26,246 bases of DNA from JAHEDH01 sp963745865 (GTDB taxonomy: Bacteria; Actinomycetota; Acidimicrobiia; Spongiisociales; ZC4RG35): the NCBI GenBank assembly GCA_963745865.1, contig CAVUYZ010000010.1, positions 1-26,246 of the forward strand, read 5' to 3'. Of this stretch, positions 16,966 through 23,722 are shown one piece after another. Position 1 is the first letter of the stretch, and each line of letters begins with the position of its first letter. Under the pieces are notes generated by a model. It saw only the letters and a program-made list of their open reading frames with translations, had not been told where the DNA came from and made no database searches. Both the position numbers and the translations under genes were made by a program.

Positions 16966-17310
16966 TCACGTGAGTTGGCCACGTTCTTGAGCGGTGATGC
17001 GGCCGACCAGGTTGAATACGCTTCCGTCACCAGGAAAGAGCGTTCCAAATGCGCGCTCGGCCGCGAAGTCGTAGATGATCGACTTGCCCAAACCCGACTT
17101 GCGCTCAACGAACGCGAGTTGGGCGATCGAAGGCGCAATCGTGATGAGTTCGTAGCGCTCGTGGTCTGTCATGCCAGAGCGTCCGCCGGCGATGCCGGTC
17201 CAGGTCATGACAGTGGGTGACAGGAAGTCATGTCGATATCCCGACCCACCCCAGGGACCTTCGTCCCAGATGTGTTCGATCGATCGCAGAGGTAGTTCTC
17301 CGTCACACAT
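16966..17310 (-). CDS. Small MoaF-like protein
   Basis: This is a 114-residue predicted cytoplasmic protein. ATG at 17310 has AAGGAG 7 nt upstream. The sequence has MTWTGIAGGRSGMTDHERYE, then ITIAPSIAQLAFVERKSGLG, IIYDFAAERAFGTLFPGDG and ending FNLVGRIT. This order (polar strand, Ser/Thr-rich turn, IAP...W/FVE, GRIT) resembles the calycin-like MoaF/phenolic acid decarboxylase-type family, but only as a pattern seen by eye. The product is shorter than two-domain MoaF proteins, so it may be a single-domain member or truncated. It is probably not a molybdenum-cofactor enzyme despite the family name, as no moa gene is near. Two tiny ORFs lie just upstream on the same strand. Confidence 0.65.
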   Translation of the reverse strand: MCDGELPLRSIEHIWDEGPWGGSGYRHDFLSPTVMTWTGIAGGRSGMTDHERYELITIAPSIAQLAFVERKSGLGKSIIYDFAAERAFGTLFPGDGSVFNLVGRITAQERGQLT

Positions 17311-17332
17311 TCTCAATCTCCTTTACGCCCAG

Positions 17333-17434
17333 TCACCACTGTTGCTCCTTGCTGAGCTGCTTGGCCTGTTGGACCTGTCCCGAAGTGATGTCGGCCGCTG
17401 GCAGCGTGACCCTGATTCTCGCACTCTCGAGCAT
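17333..17434 (-). CDS. Possible 33-residue ORF upstream of the MoaF-like gene
   Basis: ATG at 17434 is preceded by AGGAGA and encodes MLESARIRVTLPAADITSGQ and a Gln/Lys-rich end, stopping 22 nt before the MoaF-like start. Its ATG overlaps (TGATG) the stop of another open stretch whose last 13 codons (17475-17434) read MTQVSNETVQQEK. Upstream of that, the frame stays open with natural-looking composition (NLDNLIGVAQTGD) but has no start codon. The overlaps and ribosome site suggest either short coupled leader peptides or the decayed 3' end of one gene. The evidence is thin. Confidence 0.25.
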   Translation of the reverse strand: MLESARIRVTLPAADITSGQVQQAKQLSKEQQW

Positions 17435-17597
17435 CACTTCTCCTGTTGGACAGTCTCATTAGACACCTGCGTCATATCCCCCGTCTGGGCAACCCCTATC
17501 AGATTATCCAGATTTCGCGACCTGCTTCCGATACTCAGTTATCTGCACTCGGAGATCTCACTTCTCGCAGCCATCACGCGACGGTTCCATCGCGACA

Positions 17598-17673
17598 CGG
17601 GCGGGATTCACGTGGAAGTCTCCGTGGAGCCTTCCGGAATCTTTCGGCAGCCGAGAGTACCGGCTGATGAACG
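17598..17673. repeat. Dispersed palindromic repeat, right-half copy
   Basis: This matches 13461-13537 from the core CGGGCGGG through the arm TTCACGTGGAAGTC to GTACCGGCTGATGAACG, with roughly ten differences and a 1-nt gap. The left arm is missing; sequence left of 17598 is unrelated to the complete copy. The arm carries TCACGTGG where the complete copy has TTACGTGG. It therefore complements the left arm at 46-58 over 13 nt. Confidence 0.75.
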
Positions 17674-17709
17674 GATTGATACTTCGAAGCATCTGAGGGT
17701 TCGCCTCGT

Positions 17710-19735
17710 TCAGGGCCCATCGGACACCATGAACGTAGAATGCTCTGGTGCTGGGCGGTGACTAAGCGACGTCACCGGCTTCTGCGCCAACCTGAGCATC
17801 CCGGAAGCCGGGAGCGCCGTCACTGGTGGTCGGCGAGGACGGAAGCGGTGGGCCGCGACCTGGCCTCGGTTGGCTGCGGTTGCTTCACCGTGATCGGGCG
17901 ACACAGCTCGAGGGAGGCTGAGCGTGAACCGGGTCACGCCCCCGTCTCGGGTGTAGGTGAGGTCGCCGTCCATGAGTCGAGCGAGACGTCTCGACACATA
18001 CAGGCCGAGACCGACCGAACCGGGCTGGCCGTGTTCGACGGCAGCCGTGGAGTAGGGCTGGAACATATCAGCGACCGATTCGACTGGAACGCCCATCCCG
18101 TGATCGGCTACGTCGATCCGCACGATCGGGCCGTCGGGCTTGGTGTGGGCGGATGCGGTGACAGCGATCGGCCCGCCGCCGTGGCGGACGGCGTTGGCGA
18201 CGAGGTTACGAAGGATCTGCCGGGTGCGGAGCGGGTCGGCTGTCACCGAGAGCGGCTCGGATCCCAGGTCTACGGCGATGGCCGCGTCGTCATCCCATGA
18301 GTCTGACGACGGCGTCGACGGCGACAGCGACCGGAAGCGTTTCGGGACGGATCGTGAGCGTATTGCTGTCGATGCGGCTGGAGACGAGGATGTCTTCGAC
18401 TAGGTCGGACACCTCCGACGCCTGCTGGGCGATGAGTTCGTGGAGATCGTCTATCTCGGGACCCGACAGTGTTTTGGCGTCTCGATGGAGGAGCTCGGCG
18501 AACCCGACGACCGCCGTGAGGGGCGTGCGCAACTCATGGGAGACGGCTGCAAGGAACTGGTCCTTGTCGTCAACGAGCTGTTTGAGGCCGTCGCGGATGC
18601 GGCGTTCGTCGCTGATGTCGACCGACACTCCCACGATGCCCATCAATCGTCCTGCACTGTCCAGGAGCGAACTATCGGTCACCCTGGCCGGAAAGACACT
18701 GCCGTCGCGACGGACGACGTTGAACTCGCCCTCCCATGAACCTTCTGCGTTGATCGTCTCGAAGATCGCTTCGGCGTCTGCCTGACCATCGGCAGGGACC
18801 GTGAGTTCGGTGATCGGGCGACCGACCGCTTCGTCTGAGGTCCACCCGTAGAGCGTTTCAGCAGTGCGGTTCCAGTATGAGACGGTCCCGTTGAGGTCGG
18901 TGAGGATGACTGCGGCACCGACCTGGTCGAGGATCTCGTCTGACCATGCGACCCGCGTCTCGGCGTGTTGCCGTCGGGTCACCAAGCCTCGCGCTGCCCA
19001 TGCCGCCCAGACGGTGAGGATCAACCCGATGATACCGAGACGGAGTGGGTTCGGGGAGTTGGCCAACTCGAATTGTGTTCCGGGTTCGGGCCAGACCTTC
19101 AGGCGGTACGTCTGGCCGCCGGCGAGCAGCAGTTCATTGTGCGTGACACCATTTGGACCGGTCTCCGGCTGGTCGACTGGTTCGAGATTCCAGCCGATGT
19201 TCTCGGCTCCCGTCTCGCTGAGGGCCTGTTGGGTGAGTACTTCGAGGTCGACGGTGGTACGGATATGTACGCCTGACGCGTGATCTACGTCGATTGCGAG
19301 GTACTTGGTGGTGCCCACGGCGGTCACGATCGACGAGGTCAATCGTTTCTGTGCTGAATCCCGAGCGGTCGGCATATATACCGCGACGGACTCGACCGCG
19401 TCGCGGCGATCCAGCACCTCGTAATCGTTGAGGATTGCAGTCGAGTCGAGGCGTACCGTGCTGGCGAGCATGATCGAGAGCAGCGTGGTCTCCTCGATGT
19501 TGGCATGCACCGTCTCGACAGCGGTCTGGGCGGCTATGTCGAGTTCGTCTTCGAGGGCATGGACAGCGTCCGACCTGTCAAGATGGATCAGCGCAAACGT
19601 GAGGGTGGCGCCCACCACGATGACGAGCATCGCGATGAGTCTTGGTGTCAGGCGTTCCATCCAGCGTGTGGCCGTCTTGGGGCGTCGTCGAAGTTGAGGG
19701 GTAACCACTCTCACTGCGACGTCAGCGCCGGTCAT
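17710..19735 (-). pseudogene. Membrane sensor histidine kinase with CHASE-like and PAS domains, frameshifted
   Basis: This sensor kinase would autophosphorylate a His and pass the phosphate to a response regulator. In frame 1 it has a membrane helix at residues 33-52, an extracytoplasmic CHASE-like part (about 60-220) and a second helix at 231-252. It also has a PAS domain (about 265-375, with ILTDLNGTVSYWNRTAETLY) and HisKA with phospho-acceptor His400 in AAVSHELRTPL. It stops at 18290, but the next frame carries straight on (DDDAAIAVDLGSEPLSV). The ATPase domain follows with N-box ILRNLVANAVRHG, G1 VADHGMGVP, F-box MFQPYS and G2 GSVGLGLYVS, and an unusual tail of about 70 residues. One extra base in CATGGGATGA (about 18293) explains the break. 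The ATG at 19735 overlaps the stop of a small upstream ORF. No response regulator is nearby. Confidence 0.88.
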
Positions 19736-19947
19736 CTTGCTCGAATCTTGGGGATCGTTTGATACTGCCTGTCGGCGCCTGCCACGCTCGCGTAACAGAA
19801 GCTGAAATCACCGAAGTGTGACGCTTCCGATCCATCTGCTGGTTGATGACGACCCACGGGTGTGTGGTCGAGGTTGTTGAGGGCGATGTCGCGCAGGCGG
19901 GCGTAGGTGTTGCTGGCGCGGAAGCTCCATGTCGTGAGGGTGCCCAT
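19732..19947 (-). CDS. Possible small ORF coupled to the histidine kinase
   Basis: This 71-codon ORF opens with MGTLTTWSFRASNTYARLRD and ends with a TGA that overlaps the kinase ATG (ATGA), the same coupling style as in the opp genes. No ribosome site precedes its ATG at 19947. TACAGT seven bases upstream could be a -10 box for a leaderless mRNA, in an AT-rich patch (19950-20005). The first 30 residues look gene-like and weakly recall the start of small DUF1269-type proteins; the remainder does not. It may be a truncated gene that happens to supply the kinase with its promoter. Confidence rests mainly on the overlap. Confidence 0.35.
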   Translation of the reverse strand: MGTLTTWSFRASNTYARLRDIALNNLDHTPVGRHQPADGSEASHFGDFSFCYASVAGADRQYQTIPKIRAR

Positions 19948-19964
19948 GTGCTTTACTGTAGCAC
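19948..19964. promoter_or_regulatory. Palindrome over the putative promoter upstream of the kinase
   Basis: GTGCT-TTACTGT-AGCAC is a 5-bp inverted repeat with a 7-nt centre, directly adjacent to the ATG at 19947. On the minus strand its centre contains TACAGT, a plausible -10 box, so a repressor binding here would block the promoter. The flanking bases to about 20005 are markedly AT-rich for this DNA. Confidence 0.3.
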
Positions 19965-20031
19965 AAAACCGGAAATATATTGCTAGTGATATGGCTCCAT
20001 TGTAAGGTCGAGAGAATCCGGGCGAACGAGA

Positions 20032-20196
20032 TCACAGAGTGAGACGATCCACGTTGGGCGTGGGCTCACACGATGAGAAGGGCACGAGTCCGCCGAAAGA
20101 GCGACGACGCAGCCAGGTCAAGGCGGCTGCAGCCACGATGAGAACCAGGTTGAGCCAGAACGTGTAGTCGATCTTGCGTCTGGTGCGATCCGACAC
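20032..20196 (-). CDS. Small single-helix membrane ORF downstream of the TetR gene
   Basis: This 54-residue ORF starts at GTG 20196, 19 nt after the TetR stop, and ends at 20032. It opens with VSDRTRRKIDYTFW, followed by one clear membrane segment (LNLVLIVAAAALTWL) and RRRS on the inner side, then a Pro/Ser tail. The RKIDYTFWLNL-helix-RRR pattern looks like the last helix of a larger permease. The piece could therefore be a gene remnant or a small membrane protein of its own, co-transcribed with tetR. The ribosome site is weak (AGGA). No family was recognised. Confidence 0.45.
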   Translation of the reverse strand: MSDRTRRKIDYTFWLNLVLIVAAAALTWLRRRSFGGLVPFSSCEPTPNVDRLTL

Positions 20197-20215
20197 GGTC
20201 CTGGTGTTGAGCGGC

Positions 20216-20875
20216 TCACTCCGACTGCGCTGCCCGGTCCAGGGCGTCGATGATCAGGTCGAGCCCGAATTCGAAGGAGTCGCCGAAGTCGTAGCCGGGC
20301 ATGAGCACATGCTCGACGGTCAGTTCGGCGAGATGGGGGTACTCGCTGGCGGGGAAGTGGGCGGCGATCTGTTCGATGGCCCCTCCGATCTCATCTTCGC
20401 CGTGTGTGGGGATCGTGGCTTCTTCGAAGGCGATTCCGTAGACGAAGCTCTCGAGGACTGCGTAGGCGTGTGCTGCCATCTGGATGGACAGCCCTCCGCT
20501 TCGGAAGCAGCCGACGACGGCGTCGTGATGGCTCAGACTGGCTGGCCCCGGGTTGGTCCGAGACTCCATCAGTGTCGCAGCCCACGGATGACGGTTCAGC
20601 GCCTCGTTGGCCGAGATACAGCGCTGACGGATCGCCGTTCTCCAATCGACATCGGTCGGAGGTTGGTCGATCTCGCTGAAGACCGACTCGACCATCCCGT
20701 CGATGATCTCCTCCTTGGATGCGACGTAGTGGTAGATGGTCATCGGTCCCACGGCGAGCCTCTCCGCCAGTGTGCGAATGGTGAGCGACTCGATCCCGAT
20801 CTCATCGGCGAGCGCGATCGCCGCTTCGAGCACCCGCTCTCTGTTCAACGTCGACCGCGTGGTGCCTTCAGACAT
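20216..20875 (-). CDS. TetR family transcriptional regulator
   Basis: This 219-residue DNA-binding repressor starts at ATG 20875 with AAGGAG 7 nt upstream; an open frame extends further up but lacks such a site. The N-terminal helix-turn-helix spans about residues 12-57 (VLEAAIALADEIGIES, then LTIRTLAERLAVGPMTIYHY), the standard TetR pattern. The C-terminal ligand-binding domain is of the TetR_C kind with an acidic end. It is divergent from an oxidoreductase/DUF4386 pair. Two identical 13-bp palindromes (20901-20913, 20937-20949) lie in the 98-bp gap, so it very probably represses both itself and that pair until a small molecule binds. The ligand is unknown. Confidence 0.93.
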   Translation of the reverse strand: MSEGTTRSTLNRERVLEAAIALADEIGIESLTIRTLAERLAVGPMTIYHYVASKEEIIDGMVESVFSEIDQPPTDVDWRTAIRQRCISANEALNRHPWAATLMESRTNPGPASLSHHDAVVGCFRSGGLSIQMAAHAYAVLESFVYGIAFEEATIPTHGEDEIGGAIEQIAAHFPASEYPHLAELTVEHVLMPGYDFGDSFEFGLDLIIDALDRAAQSE

Positions 20876-20892
20876 GAGTTTCTCCTTGGGAG

Positions 20893-20921
20893 TTGACAAT
20901 CGTACTAAGTACGGGTAGCTT
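20893..20921 (+). promoter_or_regulatory. Promoter for the oxidoreductase-DUF4386 pair
   Basis: TTGACA (20893-20898) and TAGCTT (20916-20921) are separated by exactly 17 bp. The -35 matches the consensus fully and the -10 matches it moderately. Operator 1 fills the spacer, so repressor binding would exclude RNA polymerase. Confidence 0.65.
20901..20913. promoter_or_regulatory. TetR operator 1
   Basis: CGTACTAAGTACG is a perfect palindrome around one central base. An identical copy lies 36 bp further on. It sits between the -35 and -10 boxes of the rightward promoter and 26 bp upstream of the tetR start. Confidence 0.75.
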
Positions 20922-20936
20922 GGCACTCACCTTACT

Positions 20937-20949
20937 CGTACTAAGTACG
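20937..20949. promoter_or_regulatory. TetR operator 2
   Basis: This is an identical CGTACTAAGTACG, 25 bp upstream of the oxidoreductase start and just before its ribosome site. The centre-to-centre distance from operator 1 is 36 bp (about 3.4 turns). Together the two sites could control the divergent promoters separately or hold two dimers. Confidence 0.75.
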
Positions 20950-20973
20950 ACATCAAGAACAAAGGAGTGGAAC

Positions 20974-22035
20974 ATGCACATCGGAAACGATTCGAACCCC
21001 GAGGTACAGACACCGGGCTCACCTCGCCCAACCGAGACGATGCGGGCTGTGGTCCAGGAGCGGTATGGATCCGCCGACACGCTTCACGTCGCAGACATCG
21101 ATCGTCCCGACATCGCCCCCGACGAGGTCTTGATCGAGGTCGTCGCCGCCGGTGTCGACCGGGGCGTCTGGCATCTCGTGACGGGCCGGCCTTACCTGGT
21201 CCGTCTCGCCGGATACGGCGTCACCAAGCCCAAGAACCCCGTCCCCGGTTTCGATGTTGCAGGCCGCGTGACCGAGATCGGCAGCAAGGTTCGCCGCTTC
21301 GCCGTGGGGGACGAGGTCTTCGGCACCGCCAGCGGGGCCTACGCCGAATTTGCCGCTGCCAAGGAAGAGAAGCTCGCCCATATGCCCACCGGTCTCGATT
21401 TCGAGGGGGCTGCGGTTGCCGCCATATCGGGAATCACCGCCCTTCAGGCGCTCACCGACGTCGGAGACGTTCGGTCCGGACAGAGCGTGCTCGTCATCGG
21501 TGCCTCCGGAGGCGTGGGCACCTATGCCGTGCAGATTGCCAAGGCTCTGGGCGCGACCGTCACCGGGGTTGCCAGTGCCGGCAAGGCCGACCTGGTCCGC
21601 TCGCTCGGCGCCGACAGGGTCGTCGACTACGCCGGCGTCGACTATCTCGACGGCGAGACCCGCTATGACCTGATCATCGACATCGGTGGGCTCAACCCGG
21701 TCGGGCGACTGCGACGTGCTCTCAACCCCGACGGCACGCTGGTGATCGTCGGCGGCGAGGGCGGCGGGACGCTGACCGGAGGCGTGGGCCGCCAGCTTCG
21801 GGCGAAACTGCTTTCCCCGTTCGTCTCCCAGCGTCTCACCTTCTTCCTCTGCGAAGAGCACTTCAGCCACATGGAGAGGCTGGCGGGATTCTTCGAGACC
21901 GGAGATGTGACTCCGGCCGTCGGCCGCCGGTACGGCCTCGAAGAGGTGCCGGCTGCGATCTCTGACCTCGAAGCGGGGCGTGCCCGGGGCAAGTCGGTGA
22001 TCGCCATCGGGAAGGACGTCGACCGTGTTGCCTGA
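20974..22035 (+). CDS. Zinc-independent medium-chain dehydrogenase/reductase (quinone oxidoreductase-like), copy 1
   Basis: This 353-residue cytoplasmic NAD(P)H-dependent oxidoreductase starts at ATG 20974 with AAAGGAG 6 nt upstream. The GroES-like half has MRAVVQERYGSADTLHV and VPGFDVAGRVTEIGSKVRRF. The Rossmann half has VLVIGASGGVGTYAVQIAKALGA and LVRSLGADRVVDY. The Cys/His zinc ligands of alcohol dehydrogenases are absent at the usual positions, placing it with quinone or enone reductases. The N-terminal 25 residues (MHIGNDSNPEVQTPGSPRPT) form an extra polar extension. It sits under the double TetR operator, and the DUF4386 gene follows by 43 nt, as in efflux or detoxification cassettes switched on by a toxic electrophile or drug (inference). 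Confidence 0.92.
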   Translation: MHIGNDSNPEVQTPGSPRPTETMRAVVQERYGSADTLHVADIDRPDIAPDEVLIEVVAAGVDRGVWHLVTGRPYLVRLAGYGVTKPKNPVPGFDVAGRVTEIGSKVRRFAVGDEVFGTASGAYAEFAAAKEEKLAHMPTGLDFEGAAVAAISGITALQALTDVGDVRSGQSVLVIGASGGVGTYAVQIAKALGATVTGVASAGKADLVRSLGADRVVDYAGVDYLDGETRYDLIIDIGGLNPVGRLRRALNPDGTLVIVGGEGGGTLTGGVGRQLRAKLLSPFVSQRLTFFLCEEHFSHMERLAGFFETGDVTPAVGRRYGLEEVPAAISDLEAGRARGKSVIAIGKDVDRVA

Positions 22036-22078
22036 TACCCGTTTGAACCCATCTCGCCAAACCATGAAGGAGAACCCC

Positions 22079-22828
22079 ATGCAAACCACGAGCCTCTCAC
22101 CCAACGTTCGTATTCGCTCCGACCAGAACAACCCACCACGGACCGTCGATCGGAGGCGTGCTGCCCGGATCGCCGGACTGTCCTACGTCACCATGTTCGT
22201 CCTGGCGATCTTCGCCAACTTCGTGGTGAGGGAAGGGCTTGTCGAACCCGGCAATGCGGAGGCCACCGTGGCGAACATCAGCGGATCGATCGGGCTGTTC
22301 CGGCTCGGGCTGCTCAGCTTCCTGGTGATCTTCATCCTCGACGTGGTCATCGCCTGGGGCTTGCACGTCGTCTTTCGGCGGGTGAACCGCGACATCTCGC
22401 TCGCCTCGGCGTGGTTCCGGTTGATCTACACGGCGCTCCTCGGCGTGGCCCTGGTGTCGATGTTCCAGGTGCTCGAGATCCTCGACGGTGGGTCGCTCGG
22501 ATTCCTCACGACCGACCAGGTCAATGCCCAGACGATGACGGCGCTGGCCTCGTTCGAATCCACTTGGCTCATCGGGCTCATGGCCTTCGGTATCCATCTC
22601 GTGTTGCTCGGGGTGCTGATCTGCAAGTCAGGAATCGTGAACAAGGCGCTGGGGTATGTGCTGATCGCCGCAGGTGTGGCGTACGTCCTCGACACCGCAG
22701 CCCACGGGATGCTGTCCGACTATGAAAGCGTGGCTCCCATCTTCCTCATCGCCGTGGCGCTCCCCTCGATGATCGGTGAAGGCTGGCTCGGCCTGTGGCT
22801 GCTCAGGACCAAGCGACTCGAGCACTGA
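22079..22828 (+). CDS. DUF4386 family membrane protein
   Basis: This 249-residue integral membrane protein of unknown function belongs to the DUF4386 group. ATG at 22079 has AAGGAG (22067-22072) 6 nt upstream. The earlier in-frame ATG at 22064 lies before that site, and a frame opening at 22025 would overlap the preceding gene. A polar head of about 35 residues is followed by six likely helices: ISYVTMFV-type opening (LSYVTMFVLAIFANFV), LLSFLVIFILDVVIAWGL, LIYTALLGVALVSMF, WLIGLMAFGIHLVLLGVL, ALGYVLIAAGVAYVL and PIFLIAVALPSMIGEGW. It is probably in one mRNA with the TetR-controlled oxidoreductase. Its stop is 3 bp from the stop of the convergent DUF4097 gene, so there is no room for a terminator between them. 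Confidence 0.85.
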   Translation: MQTTSLSPNVRIRSDQNNPPRTVDRRRAARIAGLSYVTMFVLAIFANFVVREGLVEPGNAEATVANISGSIGLFRLGLLSFLVIFILDVVIAWGLHVVFRRVNRDISLASAWFRLIYTALLGVALVSMFQVLEILDGGSLGFLTTDQVNAQTMTALASFESTWLIGLMAFGIHLVLLGVLICKSGIVNKALGYVLIAAGVAYVLDTAAHGMLSDYESVAPIFLIAVALPSMIGEGWLGLWLLRTKRLEH

Positions 22829-22831
22829 GCC

Positions 22832-23581
22832 TCAGCCGTTCGAGATCGTGATTTCGCCTGCTCTCGTCGAGGCCGAAATCGAGCGATCGGCACTGGGATC
22901 GGTCCGAACACTGACGTCGACATCGCCTACGGCGGTGTCGACGTCGACGTCGTAGACCTCGTCGGGCACCGTGATCACGATGCCACCTGCGGTGGTCTCT
23001 GCCGAGATCGACCGTGGAGCGGCGACGGCTTCGACGGTGATGTCGCCCGCTGTCGTGCGAAGCGTGGCAGTGTCGCCGGAGTAGTCGAGCAGCTCGATGT
23101 CGCCCGCCGAGGTGCGCGCATCGATCTCGGCCGACGATCCGGTGACTGCGATCGTGCCGGCCGCGGTCGAGAGGTCGAGCTGGCCAACGGTGTCGATCGG
23201 GACTCTGATGGTGTGGGCTGCCGAACAGTTGAACACAAAGAAGTCACCGTCACACTCGATGGCGACCGTCAGGGTTCCGTCGCCGCTGTCGACCTGATTG
23301 CTGACCTCGGACCAGAGGCTCGAGGTGAGCTCGCTCGTCACAACGATGTCGGAGCGATCCTCGACGGCGATCGTGATTTCGCCGGCCTCACCGGTCACCA
23401 CGATTCGAGTGATGCCGTCGCCGGAAACGGTCTGTTCGGCGATCTCGGTATTCGAGGTCAGCTCGGCGATCGCCAAGAGGACCACAGCCGCGAGAGCGAG
23501 GATTCCGAGGATCCTGAACAGGGTCGGCCAGACGCCTCGACCAGCGCTGGTCGTCTCGGGTGTGGTTGCTTGGTTCGTCAT
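22832..23581 (-). CDS. DUF4097 family (putative adhesin-like beta-solenoid) membrane-anchored protein
   Basis: This 249-residue protein has one membrane helix near the N-terminus (LFRILGILALAAVVLLAIAEL, about residues 23-43) and a large extracytoplasmic repeat domain. The domain repeats a strand-turn unit ending in AGxI/GDI: LSTAAGTIAVTG, ARTSAGDIELLD, LRTTAGDITVEA, AETTAGGIVITV, DTAVGDVDVSV and STRAGEITI. This spacing of about 20-25 residues is characteristic of DUF4097 beta-solenoids. Family function is unclear; envelope-stress or adhesion roles have been proposed. Either ATG 23581 or GTG 23587 could start it, and neither has a ribosome site. It is divergent from the second oxidoreductase. 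Confidence 0.85.
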   Translation of the reverse strand: MTNQATTPETTSAGRGVWPTLFRILGILALAAVVLLAIAELTSNTEIAEQTVSGDGITRIVVTGEAGEITIAVEDRSDIVVTSELTSSLWSEVSNQVDSGDGTLTVAIECDGDFFVFNCSAAHTIRVPIDTVGQLDLSTAAGTIAVTGSSAEIDARTSAGDIELLDYSGDTATLRTTAGDITVEAVAAPRSISAETTAGGIVITVPDEVYDVDVDTAVGDVDVSVRTDPSADRSISASTRAGEITISNG

Positions 23582-23722
23582 GGGCACGCGCTACCCACGA
23601 TCGCGCCCGCAGAAACCACCCGAAGCGCGGGATAGGTCGACGTCGGCTCGTAGTCGTGCCAGACTCCGGTCCCATGTTGTGGCGATATCCCTATGGCTTC
23701 CGATGCGTCCCGCGGAGCTGAG

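Noticed and set aside
21019..22131. 370-codon minus-strand ORF opposite the oxidoreductase
   Set aside because: Shadow of a well-supported Rossmann-fold gene; no motif of its own.
22832..23581. GTCGAC-rich stretches that look like short tandem repeats
   Set aside because: They lie within the DUF4097 repeat domain and reflect its Asp/Val/Ser codons.
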